Shown here: positions 50,474-59,095 of the stretch, piece by piece
Layout of the letters: every line of letters begins with the position of its first letter
How positions within the stretch are numbered: position 1 is the first letter of the stretch
Source of the DNA: Saccharothrix ecbatanensis
GTDB taxonomy: Bacteria > Actinomycetota > Actinomycetes > Mycobacteriales > Pseudonocardiaceae
Reading direction: 5' to 3'
Length of the DNA stretch: 64,000 nucleotides
Assembly (NCBI RefSeq): GCF_014205015.1
Contig: NZ_JACHMO010000001.1
Span: 4,464,001-4,528,000 of the forward strand
The notes under the pieces: model-generated
What the model saw: the letters and a program-made list of their open reading frames with translations, nothing else
What the model was told of the DNA's origin: nothing
The model's database searches: none
Program-made: the position numbers and the translations under genes

Positions 50474-53400
50474 GCCGCGACCGGCCCGCCCCGGGGTTGC
50501 GGGCACGTTCGCCGTACGGCACGGACACGTAGCCGACGAGGTCGAGCACGCTGCCGCTGGTGCGGTCCACTTCGCGGGCGAAGCCGAGGATGCCGGAGTC
50601 GACGCGGTCCATCAGCCACGCCAGCAGCACGACCACGACGTCCGCGAGCAGACCCACCTGGAACGGCATGTCCTCGCGCTTGCCGGCGGTGACCGCGCTG
50701 GCGAAGTCGGTCATGCCGCGTTCGGTCAGCTCCAGCGGCCCGGTCTCGATCGCCCGCTTCATCGAGTCCACGACGAGCGGCAGCACGGACGCCCACACCT
50801 CGCGCGGCGCGACCTCGCAGATCAGGCCGCCGCACAGGGCCGCGGTCCACAACGCCTCCGGGTCGGCCGCACGGACCGCGCCGACCGCGAGGTGCGGCAG
50901 CAGTTCCGCGCCGCGTTCCCAAGCGCCGGTCGCGACCAGCTTCTCCACGGCGTGCCGGTAGTGCTCCAACGCCTTGGGGTGGTCGCCGCGGGCGCTCAGC
51001 ACTCCGCCGAGGTCGTCGTGGAACGACGCCACCTCGGCCGCCGCCCCCACCTGTTCGGCGCGGGCCAGGCCCACGGTGGCGTAGTGCTGCGCGGTCTCCA
51101 GGTCGCCCCGGACGCGGTGGCACTCGCCGAGCCGGCGCAACGCGGCCAGCTCCTGCCGGTCGTCACCCAGCTCGCGGAACAGCTCCACCGCACGCGATCC
51201 GGCGTCGATCGCGCCGGCGAGGTCGCCGTGCTCTCGGTAACGGTCGCACTCGGCGAGGGCGAACGCGGCCTGCCGGACGTGGTCGCCCAGTTCCCCGGCC
51301 AGGTCGTGGCCCTCGATGGCGTAGCGGAGGGCGGTCTCGGTGTCCGCTTCACCCAGCTCGTCGAGCACGGTGATGGAGTCGAGCAGCCCGGGTCTGTCCC
51401 CACGGCCGCGGTGTTCGTCATGCGCCAGGCGTGCCGCCTGGCCGGCCTCGTCCGTTCTGCCTTCTCGCATCAGCAGCCTCGCCATCCGCAGCAGGACGTC
51501 CGCTCGGTCGCGGCACGCGTCGCCCAAGCCCACACACCGTTCGAAGTCCGCCAACGCCTCCGGGTATTCCCCGCGGCGCTCGGCCCGGTCCGCGGTGAGC
51601 GCGAACCTGGTCGCCCAGAGGGGTTCCACCTCGTCGTCCGGCAGGTCGAGCTCCGGCAGCAACCCGTCGATCCGCTCGACCAGGTCGGCGGCGATCCAGT
51701 CGTCGTCTTCCAGCTCCAGCTCGGCCAGCAGCACGCCGGCGAACGACGGTGTGTCGGTCGCGTCGCCCGTCTCGGCGATCCGGCGCAGCGCGGAGATCTC
51801 CCGGTGCAGCACGGAGGACAGCGCGCCGGTGCGGTCGCGTGCGGCGGCGGCCAGCAGCTCGCAGCCGGTGAGCGCGGCCTCGGCCTGGGTGGTGGACCGG
51901 TCGCGCCACTCGTCCAGCCGACCGTTCGCCGTGCCCACGTACAGGTAGGACCGCTCGATGCCGCCGGGTGTGCCGGTGTTGACGATGGCACGCGCGGCGG
52001 GCGTCTCCTCGGCGGTGAGCCGCCGCACGACGGTCCGGGCGAACCCGGCGGCCAGATTCGCGGGGATGGTCCACAGCGTGCCGATGTAGCCGCGCGCGCC
52101 GGCCCGGACGAACTCGCGGCCCAGGTCCGTCCACGACCGGCAGGAGTTGTTGAAGACGACCGGCCGGTGCCGCAGGGTCACCGGGATGTCCGTGTCGGGC
52201 AGCCCTTCGCCGCCGAGCACGATGGCGCCGTCGGCGTCGTGGACGTTGAAGAACACGACCTCGACCGGCAGGTGCCCGACCAGGTCCCGCAGGTCGTCGG
52301 GGGACGCGTCGGACAGCACGATCGGGTGGGTGTGGTGCCCCAGCGACGCGGTGCTCTCCGGGACCTCCAGGAACGTGCCGGAGTCGAACACCAGGCTGAA
52401 CGCGCCGGGCTCCCGCGCCACGCCCGCGCGGTGCAGCTCGGTGAGCACGACCAGCGTCGGGTCGGCCACGACGTGCCCGATCGGCTTGCGCGCCCAGTTC
52501 GCGTCCTCGGTGTGCACGAACGGGTAAGGCAGACCGGTGGTGAACGCGGTCAGCGCCCGTTCGCCGATGTCCGCGACCGCCTCTGCGGGCACCTGCGCGG
52601 TCACCACGGCCTCTACTGCCGCGTACGGGTCGTGCCCGCCGGTGGACAGGTACCGCCACAGGGCCTCCACGAACCCGATGCCCTTGACCGCGTCGCCGAT
52701 CGCACCCGCCGCAGCGGTGACCCGATCTTGTTCCTCGGCCACGACCGCGCGTACCTCGGCGAGGTCCGGTTTCGGCGTGACGACCAGCCGTGCGCCGCGG
52801 TGGTGCGCGTATACGGCGGCGGTCAGGTCGTCCGCCTCACCGGTGCTTTCGAGCAGGACGGCTTCGTCACCGTCGTCGGGGTTGTGCTCGGCGAACGGCA
52901 CGGGCGGCGCATCGTCGTCCACGCGCAGCGCCGCCCCGGTGCGCAGGGCGGTGAACAGGGCGGCGACGAAGTCCGCGTCCGGTGCCACGTCGAGCGTGCG
53001 TTCCGGCTCACCGCCGCCGCGCAGCAGTTCCCACGCCTTGCCGGTCAGGCCGACGGGGTCGTCGCACGTCAGGTGCAGGCGTTCGGGCAGATCGGGGAAC
53101 AGCTCGACGTCCGGTTCGGCGAGGAACACGGCCCGCCGCACGCCCATCGCGCCGAGCAGGTCGGTGACCAGCTCGTCGTGACGGTGCGACGACACGTCAC
53201 CCGGCCGGAGCGTGACGACGGGCGTGACGCGGTCCGCCGGCAGGCACGAGACCACGACCGCGGCCTCCCGCACCTGGTCCGGGCGGCACACGACGACCGT
53301 GTCGCCGACCTCGAACACCGGCTCGCTGGTCACCGTGACGTTCAGCTCCGACACACCCACCGGCAGGTCGACGGACACGCCGCCGTCCTCCACGACGCAG

Positions 53401-53711
53401 GGCGCCGAGCCCGACACCAGCAGCGTCACCGAGTCGGGCAGGGCGAACGACACCCCGTCGGCGGTCTCGGTGGCGGGCGCGTCGACGGCGAGCCGCCAGC
53501 GCGCGGGGGCGGGCAGGTCGAAGCGGTGCCGCAACACCGCGCGCACGTGCCCGTCGCGGTCCTCCTCGACGAACAGGTCGCGGGCTCCCGCCTCGGCGGT
53601 CAGCTCCTCGACCGCGTCGACCGGCGGTTTGCGGTGCACGTCGAGCAGGACGGCGCGCAACAGCCCCGCCTCGAAGCGGAACCGAACTCCGTGCGGGGCA
53701 CCGAGGTCCAC
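50451..53711 (-). CDS. CHAT-domain caspase-like protease fused to TPR repeats
   Basis: A 1086-aa protein. An N-terminal beta-rich region (to about 330) precedes a CHAT domain. Its catalytic dyad is readable: H491 in VVFFNVHDADG and C524 in VVFNNSCRSW, then GARGYIGTLWTIP, the typical CHAT ending. Residues about 640-970 are tetratricopeptide repeats (LADFERCVGLGDA, YAIEGHDLAGELGDHVRQAAFALAECD, and so on). CHAT-TPR proteins act as sensor-activated proteases in bacterial cell-death and defence systems and also occur as orphans. No gasdermin, CRISPR or STAND partner is adjacent. Confidence 0.85.
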   Translation of the reverse strand: MDLGAPHGVRFRFEAGLLRAVLLDVHRKPPVDAVEELTAEAGARDLFVEEDRDGHVRAVLRHRFDLPAPARWRLAVDAPATETADGVSFALPDSVTLLVSGSAPCVVEDGGVSVDLPVGVSELNVTVTSEPVFEVGDTVVVCRPDQVREAAVVVSCLPADRVTPVVTLRPGDVSSHRHDELVTDLLGAMGVRRAVFLAEPDVELFPDLPERLHLTCDDPVGLTGKAWELLRGGGEPERTLDVAPDADFVAALFTALRTGAALRVDDDAPPVPFAEHNPDDGDEAVLLESTGEADDLTAAVYAHHRGARLVVTPKPDLAEVRAVVAEEQDRVTAAAGAIGDAVKGIGFVEALWRYLSTGGHDPYAAVEAVVTAQVPAEAVADIGERALTAFTTGLPYPFVHTEDANWARKPIGHVVADPTLVVLTELHRAGVAREPGAFSLVFDSGTFLEVPESTASLGHHTHPIVLSDASPDDLRDLVGHLPVEVVFFNVHDADGAIVLGGEGLPDTDIPVTLRHRPVVFNNSCRSWTDLGREFVRAGARGYIGTLWTIPANLAAGFARTVVRRLTAEETPAARAIVNTGTPGGIERSYLYVGTANGRLDEWRDRSTTQAEAALTGCELLAAAARDRTGALSSVLHREISALRRIAETGDATDTPSFAGVLLAELELEDDDWIAADLVERIDGLLPELDLPDDEVEPLWATRFALTADRAERRGEYPEALADFERCVGLGDACRDRADVLLRMARLLMREGRTDEAGQAARLAHDEHRGRGDRPGLLDSITVLDELGEADTETALRYAIEGHDLAGELGDHVRQAAFALAECDRYREHGDLAGAIDAGSRAVELFRELGDDRQELAALRRLGECHRVRGDLETAQHYATVGLARAEQVGAAAEVASFHDDLGGVLSARGDHPKALEHYRHAVEKLVATGAWERGAELLPHLAVGAVRAADPEALWTAALCGGLICEVAPREVWASVLPLVVDSMKRAIETGPLELTERGMTDFASAVTAGKREDMPFQVGLLADVVVVLLAWLMDRVDSGILGFAREVDRTSGSVLDLVGYVSVPYGERARNPGAGRSRPTSAGPR

Positions 53712-53820
53712 TGTCTCACGACCCTTGCAACCAGATGATCCACCGTGTCGGTGGTGGCGGGCCAGAAACTACGCCACCGACGGCCTGACCTGTAGGAGAT
53801 CCGGCAGGGATGCGCGGTTG

Positions 53821-55146
53821 TTACACGCCGGGTCGTTCCGAGCGGACCGCCGGGGTCCACCGGGAGCGTCGGTGCCTGCCCGCGGACTGCACCTGGTCCC
53901 GGCCGAGCCGCTTGGCGTCGTACAGCGCCGCGTCGGCCGCCGCGAGCAGGCCTTCCACGGTGTCCTCGGCGACTTCCGGCCACACCGCGATGCCGATGCT
54001 GACCGTCAGGCCGGCCACCGTGCCGCCGTTGCCGTCGTCCACGAGGACCCGGTGGACCTCCGAGCGCATCCGCTCGGCGATCGCCACCGCCTCCTCGTGC
54101 TCCACGCCCGGCAGCAGCACGGCGAACTCCTCGCCGCCGAACCGGCCCACCGCGTCACCGCGCCGGACCGCGCACTCCAGCGCCGCCGCGATGCGCCGCA
54201 GCACCAGGTCGCCGGTCTGGTGGCCGTACGTGTCGTTGATGTCCTTGAAGCGGTCGACGTCGATCATGAACAGGCCGACCCGCGCGCCGGGCGGCTGCTG
54301 GCGGGTGCGCTGCAACTCGAGCACGGCCTGGAGGTGCCAGGCCTCGGCGTTGAGCAGGCCGGTCTTGGTGTCGGTGCGGGCGGCCAGTTCCAGCTGGTGG
54401 ATGAGCACGGTGCGGTGCAGGGCGACGGCCGCGACGACCATCGGCACCGCGAACCCGGGCCACCACGCCACGGCGAGGGCGACGAACCCGCCCATCGCGA
54501 GCTGACCGGCTTCGAGCAGGTTGTCCGCGCCGCTGCCGATGGCGTCCTTCACCGAGCGGGGGCGGACCGTAAGCAGGATCACCGCGGCGACGAGGGCGGT
54601 GTTGACGAGCCACTGCGCGGCACCGGCGCCGACCAGTCCGACCAGGTCAAGAGGCCCGTCGGGCTGCCCGGACCGGAGGTTTTCGCGCAGGCCGGTGACG
54701 CCTGCCACGGTGCTCGCGGCGAGCGTGGCCAGCACCATCATCGCCGTGGTGAACACGCACCGGTGCGGTGGTCGGGACGCGTCCCAGCGGCCGACGACCC
54801 ACCAGCGGTGCGCGTACATGATCACGACGAGGGCGACGGCGAGCGCCGGCGGCAGCACCAGCGCGCCGGCCACGATCCAAATGCTGCACAGGTCGACGTG
54901 CGGCAGGTGGCTGTGGTCGCGGCGGATGCGCTCGATCCAGCGCGACGAGTGCAGGTGCAGCGCGGCGCAGCCGAGGAGCACGGCGAACACGGCCCAGGAC
55001 TCGGCCGGGACGGGCCACGCGGTGGACGCCGCGATCGCGATCACGGCGAGAAGATCCACCGAGAGCACGTACGCCAAGGCCTGTCCGGGCAGGGACCATA
55101 GTGACCAGCGTCGATCGCCCGACGACGCCGAACGCGTTCTGCCCAT
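53821..55146 (-). CDS. Membrane-anchored diguanylate cyclase (GGDEF)
   Basis: A 441-aa protein. About seven hydrophobic segments (residues 25-250) form a membrane sensor of MASE-like appearance. The C-terminal GGDEF domain has TKTGLLNAEAW, FMIDVDRFKDINDTYGHQTGD and the active A-site GGEEF at 337-341. An I-site RxxD four residues before GGEEF is not evident, so product inhibition is uncertain. It should make cyclic di-GMP. The upstream region holds a perfect palindrome and the minigene array. Confidence 0.9.
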   Translation of the reverse strand: MGRTRSASSGDRRWSLWSLPGQALAYVLSVDLLAVIAIAASTAWPVPAESWAVFAVLLGCAALHLHSSRWIERIRRDHSHLPHVDLCSIWIVAGALVLPPALAVALVVIMYAHRWWVVGRWDASRPPHRCVFTTAMMVLATLAASTVAGVTGLRENLRSGQPDGPLDLVGLVGAGAAQWLVNTALVAAVILLTVRPRSVKDAIGSGADNLLEAGQLAMGGFVALAVAWWPGFAVPMVVAAVALHRTVLIHQLELAARTDTKTGLLNAEAWHLQAVLELQRTRQQPPGARVGLFMIDVDRFKDINDTYGHQTGDLVLRRIAAALECAVRRGDAVGRFGGEEFAVLLPGVEHEEAVAIAERMRSEVHRVLVDDGNGGTVAGLTVSIGIAVWPEVAEDTVEGLLAAADAALYDAKRLGRDQVQSAGRHRRSRWTPAVRSERPGV

Positions 55147-55194
55147 GGTTCCTCACGGCCGTCTACCCCGGACTGTCATCGTGTCCGGACGGAG

Positions 55195-55213
55195 GGTCAC
55201 AGTATATGTGACC
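55195..55213. promoter_or_regulatory. Palindrome GGTCACA-N5-TGTGACC
   Basis: Perfect 7-bp arms (55195-55201, 55207-55213) around GTATA. The site is about 50 bp upstream of the diguanylate cyclase gene on the minus strand and about 54 bp upstream of the first hexapeptide minigene on the plus strand. The symmetry is that of a dimeric regulator site, with arms reminiscent of CRP/FNR half-sites in reversed order. It could control either or both directions. Confidence 0.5.
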
Positions 55214-55266
55214 TGCGCGTATGTCAGCCGCTACCGGGGTGACGCAAACCACTGGAGGTGATTGCG

Positions 55267-55287
55267 GTGCGCGACAAGATCTGGTGA
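55267..55287 (+). CDS. Hexapeptide minigene MRDKIW, copy 1 (GTG start)
   Basis: Seven codons, GTG to TGA, encoding M-R-D-K-I-W. A Shine-Dalgarno sequence GGAGG at 55254-55258 ends 8 nt before the start. The frame differs from copies 2 and 3. Function unknown; a leaderless peptide precursor or signal is the inferred role. Confidence 0.55.
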   Translation: MRDKIW

Positions 55288-55333
55288 AACCGCTGGTCAA
55301 GGCGTCCGGACGAAACGGGACGGAGGTGTGGTT

Positions 55334-55354
55334 GTGCGCGACAAGATCTGGTGA
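55334..55354 (+). CDS. Hexapeptide minigene MRDKIW, copy 2 (GTG start)
   Basis: Same seven codons as copy 1, with GGAGG at 55322-55326 and a 7-nt spacer to GTG. It starts 67 bp after copy 1, in a different frame. Confidence 0.55.
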   Translation: MRDKIW

Positions 55355-55415
55355 TCCCGGTGGTAGCCGAATACCGAGTACCGACCGCGAGCGACGCAGA
55401 GAGAGGTGTCCCGCC

Positions 55416-55436
55416 ATGCGCGACAAGATCTGGTGA
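55416..55436 (+). CDS. Hexapeptide minigene MRDKIW, copy 3 (ATG start)
   Basis: Identical coding body but with ATG as start; GAGAGG at 55401-55406 precedes it by 9 nt. It begins 82 bp after copy 2. A longer in-frame reading from 55221 exists but is not shared by the other copies. Confidence 0.55.
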   Translation: MRDKIW

Positions 55437-55492
55437 ATCCCCGTGGTGACGAAGTGCGGACCGTGAGCCATGCCGAGGGGAGGTGCGCCGCG

Positions 55493-55513
55493 ATGCGCGA
55501 CAAGATCTGGTGA
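55493..55513 (+). CDS. Hexapeptide minigene MRDKIW, copy 4 (ATG start)
   Basis: Identical coding body with ATG; GGGGAGG at 55477-55483 ends 9 nt before the start. It begins 77 bp after copy 3 and is the last copy before the convergent MFS genes. Confidence 0.55.
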   Translation: MRDKIW

Positions 55514-55573
55514 TGCCCGGTGCGACAGACGATCGGTGCACGACGACGACACCCGAGGCCGGGCCGCGGCGAG

Positions 55574-55660
55574 ATTCCGACTCCCGCGGCCGGCGCGGCC
55601 AGACTCCGACTCCCGCGGCCGGCGCGGTCAGACTCCGACTCCCGCGGCCGGCGCGGTCAG
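55574..55660. repeat. 29-bp tandem repeat, three copies
   Basis: Three units of the form CTCCGACTCCCGCGGCCGG... at 55574-55602, 55603-55631 and 55632-55660, with two mismatches in the first. The last unit covers the stop codon of the convergent MFS gene (55657-55659). Likely slippage-generated. Confidence 0.8.
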
Positions 55661-56820
55661 CCGACCCGTGCCCGGACCAGCCACAGGCACGCCGCGGCGG
55701 CGCCCAGGCCGCTGACCACGAGCGTCGCCCCGAGACCGACGACCTGACCGAGCAGGCCGCCCACCAGCGCTCCCGCGGGCGCCGTGCCCCAGACCGCCGT
55801 GCGGATGGTCGCGTTGACGCGCCCGTGCAGAGCGGTCGGCGTGGCCTCGTACCGCACGGGCACCTGGTGCACGTTGTAGATCTGGAGCGCGAACCACATC
55901 ACCGCCACCGCCATGAACGGCTCCACCACCACCAACGCCTGCCCGCCGCCGGTGACGAGGATCGCGGCGACCATCGTGCGGCGACGGCCCCAGCGTTCGC
56001 CCAGTCGGGCGGCGACGAGTGCGCCGACCAGCCCACCGACCGCTCCGACGGACAGCGTCAGCCCGGCCTGCGCCGCCGTCAGGTTCCGCTCCGACACCAG
56101 GTACAGCAGGACGACGACGGTGAACGCGTTGAACCAGAAGACGTGCGTCGCCGTGCACAGCGTGACGCGCCGCAGCGCGTGGTGCCCGAAGACGGCACGG
56201 ACGCCGTCCCAGACCCCTCCGGTCGCACGGGGCTGCTCCCCCACCACGCGCAGCCGGACGAGCGTCAGCGCCGCGACGAGGAACGTGGCCGCGTCCGCCA
56301 GCAGCGCACCGGCGGCCGTGATCGCGCCGACGAGCCACCCGCCCAGCGCGGGTCCGGCGATCTGCGCCGTGGCCTGACCGACCTCCACCGCGCCCTGCGC
56401 CCGCGTCAACTGCTCGCGCGGCACCACCATCGGCACCAACGCCAGCCCCGCGATGTCCCCGACCACGGCGAACGCCCCCGCCACAAACGCCACCGCGGCC
56501 AACAACGGCACCGACAGCACCCCGACCGCCGCGGCGACCGGCACCACCCCCAGCGCCACCGCCTGCCCGACCGCGCACGCCGCCGCCACGGCCCGCCGCG
56601 GCAACCGGTCCGCCCACACCCCGGCCGGCAACCCGAACACCAGGTACGGCAACCGCCCGCACGCCGTGACGACTCCGATCTCCCACGGCCCGGCGCCGAG
56701 CGTGAACGCGGCGATCAACGGCACCGCGATCACCGTCACCTGCGACCCGACGAGCGACACCGTGTGCCCGGTCCACAGCAGCGCGAACGACCCGTTGCGC
56801 CACAACGGTGTGTCCGGCAC
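55657..56820 (-). CDS. MFS transporter (MFS_3/EntS-like)
   Basis: A 387-aa, 12-helix transporter. It starts with PLWRNGSFALLWTGHTVSLVGSQVTVIAVPLIA, and the loop GVWADRLPRRAVAAA is the MFS motif A equivalent. It is the downstream member of a two-MFS cluster, 3 bp after its paralogue. Substrate unknown; a drug or peptide exporter is typical. The C-terminus ends inside a tandem repeat. Confidence 0.85.
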   Translation of the reverse strand: MPDTPLWRNGSFALLWTGHTVSLVGSQVTVIAVPLIAAFTLGAGPWEIGVVTACGRLPYLVFGLPAGVWADRLPRRAVAAACAVGQAVALGVVPVAAAVGVLSVPLLAAVAFVAGAFAVVGDIAGLALVPMVVPREQLTRAQGAVEVGQATAQIAGPALGGWLVGAITAAGALLADAATFLVAALTLVRLRVVGEQPRATGGVWDGVRAVFGHHALRRVTLCTATHVFWFNAFTVVVLLYLVSERNLTAAQAGLTLSVGAVGGLVGALVAARLGERWGRRRTMVAAILVTGGGQALVVVEPFMAVAVMWFALQIYNVHQVPVRYEATPTALHGRVNATIRTAVWGTAPAGALVGGLLGQVVGLGATLVVSGLGAAAACLWLVRARVG

Positions 56821-56823
56821 GCG

Positions 56824-58068
56824 TCAGTTCACCGCGGCGGGCGCGACACGGGACCACGCGGTGGTAGCGGTGAGGGCCAGGATCGTGCCCGCGATGCCCG
56901 CCACGGCGATCGCGGTAGCCGCGGAGCCCGTCATGGTGGCCAGCAGGCCGCCTCCGGCGACACCGATGCCTTGCGCCGCGACGAGTCCGCTGCGGGCGAA
57001 GCCCAACGCCTGCCCGCGCTGCTCGTCCGGCACCAGACGGACGAACGTCGCGCCCGCCGTCACCTGGTACGCGCTGAACACGCCGCTCACCGCGAGCAGC
57101 GCCACGGCGCCGACGAGGTTCGGCGCGAGCAGGTAGCCGACCAGGGGCAGCGCCGTGGCCACCGCCAGCAGTCCGAGCAGCCGAACCCTCAGCGACGCGG
57201 GCAGGAACCGCAGCAGCACCGTGCCCAAGACCATCCCCGCCGGGTCTGCGGCCAACAGCAGCCCGACACCCGCCGCGCCCGCGCCGACCTCCGCCGAGAA
57301 CGGCGCGGCCAACCCCTCCGGCACCACGGTGAACATCGCCAGCCACCCGAGCCCGACCAGCATCCGCAGCCGCCGGTCCCGCCACACCAGCGCCGCGCCG
57401 GCCCGGATCCGCACGTGCGCGGCGGGCACGAACGCGGGCGCCGGACGTTGCCGCAGACCGAACCGCAGCAGCAGCGCGGACAACGCGAACGTCACCCCGT
57501 CCGCCAGCAGCGCCCCGGACGTCCCGAGCCACGCCACCACCAGACCGCCGCCGACGAACCCCAGCAGCAACCCCGCCTGGTGCGTGATCAGGTGCACGGA
57601 CTGCCCGGCCTCGTACCGGTCCCCCAGCACGGACGGCAGCAGCGCGCCCTGCGCGGCGGCGAACGGCGGCTCCGCGAGCTGCGCGACCACCAGCAACGCC
57701 GCCACCAGCGGCAACGGCACGCCCGGGATCGCCATCACGGCCAGCAGCACGGCCCGCACCACGTCCGCGACGACCATCACGGTCCGCCGCGGGTACCGGT
57801 CGGCCAACCCGGTCAGCAGCACCCCCGACACCAACGCGGGCAGCATCGTCAACGCGTACGTCAACGCCGTCCACGCCGCCGACCCGGTGCGCTGGAACAC
57901 CAGCACCGACAACGCGACCCGGGCCAACTGGTCCCCGACGGTCGACAGCACCGCCGCCGACCACAGCACCCGGAACTCCGGCACCGCGAACACCGCGCGG
58001 AACCCCGTGCCCCCGACCAAGCCGCTACCCCCGATCCGACGCGACAGACCCGGCACGATCGATCCCAC
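56824..58068 (-). CDS. MFS transporter, paralogue of the downstream gene
   Basis: A 414-aa, 12-helix transporter with FRAVFAVPEFRVLWSAAVLSTVGDQLARVALSVLVFQRTGS and GLADRYPRRTVMVVADVV. The frame stays open to 58191, but that would overlap the divergent sigma gene, so GTG 58068 is preferred (uncertain). The pair could form separate exporters or a heteromeric unit; nothing in the sequence decides. Confidence 0.82.
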   Translation of the reverse strand: MGSIVPGLSRRIGGSGLVGGTGFRAVFAVPEFRVLWSAAVLSTVGDQLARVALSVLVFQRTGSAAWTALTYALTMLPALVSGVLLTGLADRYPRRTVMVVADVVRAVLLAVMAIPGVPLPLVAALLVVAQLAEPPFAAAQGALLPSVLGDRYEAGQSVHLITHQAGLLLGFVGGGLVVAWLGTSGALLADGVTFALSALLLRFGLRQRPAPAFVPAAHVRIRAGAALVWRDRRLRMLVGLGWLAMFTVVPEGLAAPFSAEVGAGAAGVGLLLAADPAGMVLGTVLLRFLPASLRVRLLGLLAVATALPLVGYLLAPNLVGAVALLAVSGVFSAYQVTAGATFVRLVPDEQRGQALGFARSGLVAAQGIGVAGGGLLATMTGSAATAIAVAGIAGTILALTATTAWSRVAPAAVN

Positions 58069-58156
58069 CCGCGACCGATGAGTTTTCCGGGCCGACCCGG
58101 TCACAAGTTGTGCGGCGTGCGACCGGCACGCCACCGTACAAGCCCGGAGGGTGACG

Positions 58157-59095
58157 ATGAGCGGGGTTTCGGCGATGACGGTTGACTTCACACAGGAAGC
58201 CGAGCGGTACCGGCACGAGCTGCGGGTGCACTGCTACCGGCTGCTCGGCTCGTTCGACGAGGCCGAGGACCTCGTGCAGGAGACGTTCCTCAAGGCGTGG
58301 CGCGCGCGGGACACGTTCGAGGGACGTTCGTCGTTCCGGGCCTGGCTGTACCGGATCGCCACGAACGCGTGCCTCGACGTGATCAACCGGCGTCCTCCGC
58401 TCGGCACGACCGACGACATGCCGGCGGCCGACGTGCCGTGGCTCCAGCCGTTCCCGGACTCGCTGCTGGACGACGAGCCGGACGTGGAGGTGGTGGCGCG
58501 GGAGACGATCGAGCTGGCGTTCCTGGCCGCGGTGCAGCACCTGCCGGCCAAGCAGCGGGCGGTGCTCGTGCTGCGGGACGTGCTGGGCTGGCCGGCCAGC
58601 GAGACGGCGGCGTTGCTGGAGGACACCGTGCCGGCGGTGAACAGCGCGCTGCAACGCGCCCGCGTCACCATGCGCAAGCACCTGCCCGAACGGCGTGCCG
58701 ACTGGTCGGGTGAGCCGAACCCGCGGGAGAAGGCCGTGGTGCGGAAGTTCGTCGAGGCCACCGAGCGCTGCGACTTGGAGATGATGGCCGCCGCGTTGCG
58801 CGAGGACGTCACGTGGACCATGCCGCCGCAGCCCGAGTGGTACCGCGGCCGGGACGCGCTGATCGAACTCTGGACGCCGGTCATGATCGGCCCCGAGGCG
58901 TTCGGCGAGTGGAAGGTGGTGGAGATCATGGCGAACCGGCAGCCGGCGCTGGCGAACTACGCCCGCAAGCCCGGCGAGGAGTGCTTCACGCCGGTGGCGA
59001 TGGACGTGCTGCGCATCGAGGACGGCGTGATCACCGAGATCATCACGTTCCCGTCGGACCGGTTCCCGCACTTCGGCCTGCCCGCGACGCTGTGA
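58157..59095 (+). CDS. ECF sigma factor with SnoaL-like C-terminal domain
   Basis: A 312-aa protein from ATG 58157 (GGAGG at 58146-58150). Sigma region 2: YRLLGSFDEAEDLVQETFLKAWRARDTF...FRAWLYRIATNACLD. Region 4: LPAKQRAVLVLRDVLGWPASETAALLEDTVPAVNSALQRAR. Residues about 195-312 are a SnoaL/NTF2-like domain (VRKFVEATERCDLEMMAAALREDVTWTMPP). This layout is that of SigG/SigJ-type sigmas, regulated through the C-terminal domain rather than a separate anti-sigma. Stop overlaps the next start as GTGA. Confidence 0.9.
   Translation: MSGVSAMTVDFTQEAERYRHELRVHCYRLLGSFDEAEDLVQETFLKAWRARDTFEGRSSFRAWLYRIATNACLDVINRRPPLGTTDDMPAADVPWLQPFPDSLLDDEPDVEVVARETIELAFLAAVQHLPAKQRAVLVLRDVLGWPASETAALLEDTVPAVNSALQRARVTMRKHLPERRADWSGEPNPREKAVVRKFVEATERCDLEMMAAALREDVTWTMPPQPEWYRGRDALIELWTPVMIGPEAFGEWKVVEIMANRQPALANYARKPGEECFTPVAMDVLRIEDGVITEIITFPSDRFPHFGLPATL

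Larger units (their letters stand above)
55254..55530 (+). repeat. Array of four SD-plus-hexapeptide units
   Basis: Units of about 67-82 bp lie in the 510-bp gap between two minus-strand genes (55147-55656). The coding body CGCGACAAGATCTGGTGA is identical in all four. Start codons alternate GTG, GTG, ATG, ATG, and each unit keeps a purine-rich Shine-Dalgarno sequence. Flanks have drifted, with only weak similarity left (for example CCCGGTGGT after the stop and GACCGYGAG before the SD). Conservation thus concentrates on translation signals and codons. The remaining gap sequence before the tandem repeat shows nothing else. Confidence 0.7.

Noticed and set aside
55254..55530. CRISPR array
   Set aside because: Repeats are 21 bp with irregular 46-61-bp gaps that are themselves related, each repeat has a ribosome-binding site and start and stop codons, and no cas genes are present.
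55483..58185. A 900-aa plus-strand open frame
   Set aside because: Antisense to two clear MFS transporters and made of low-complexity Arg/Gln/Pro-rich sequence.
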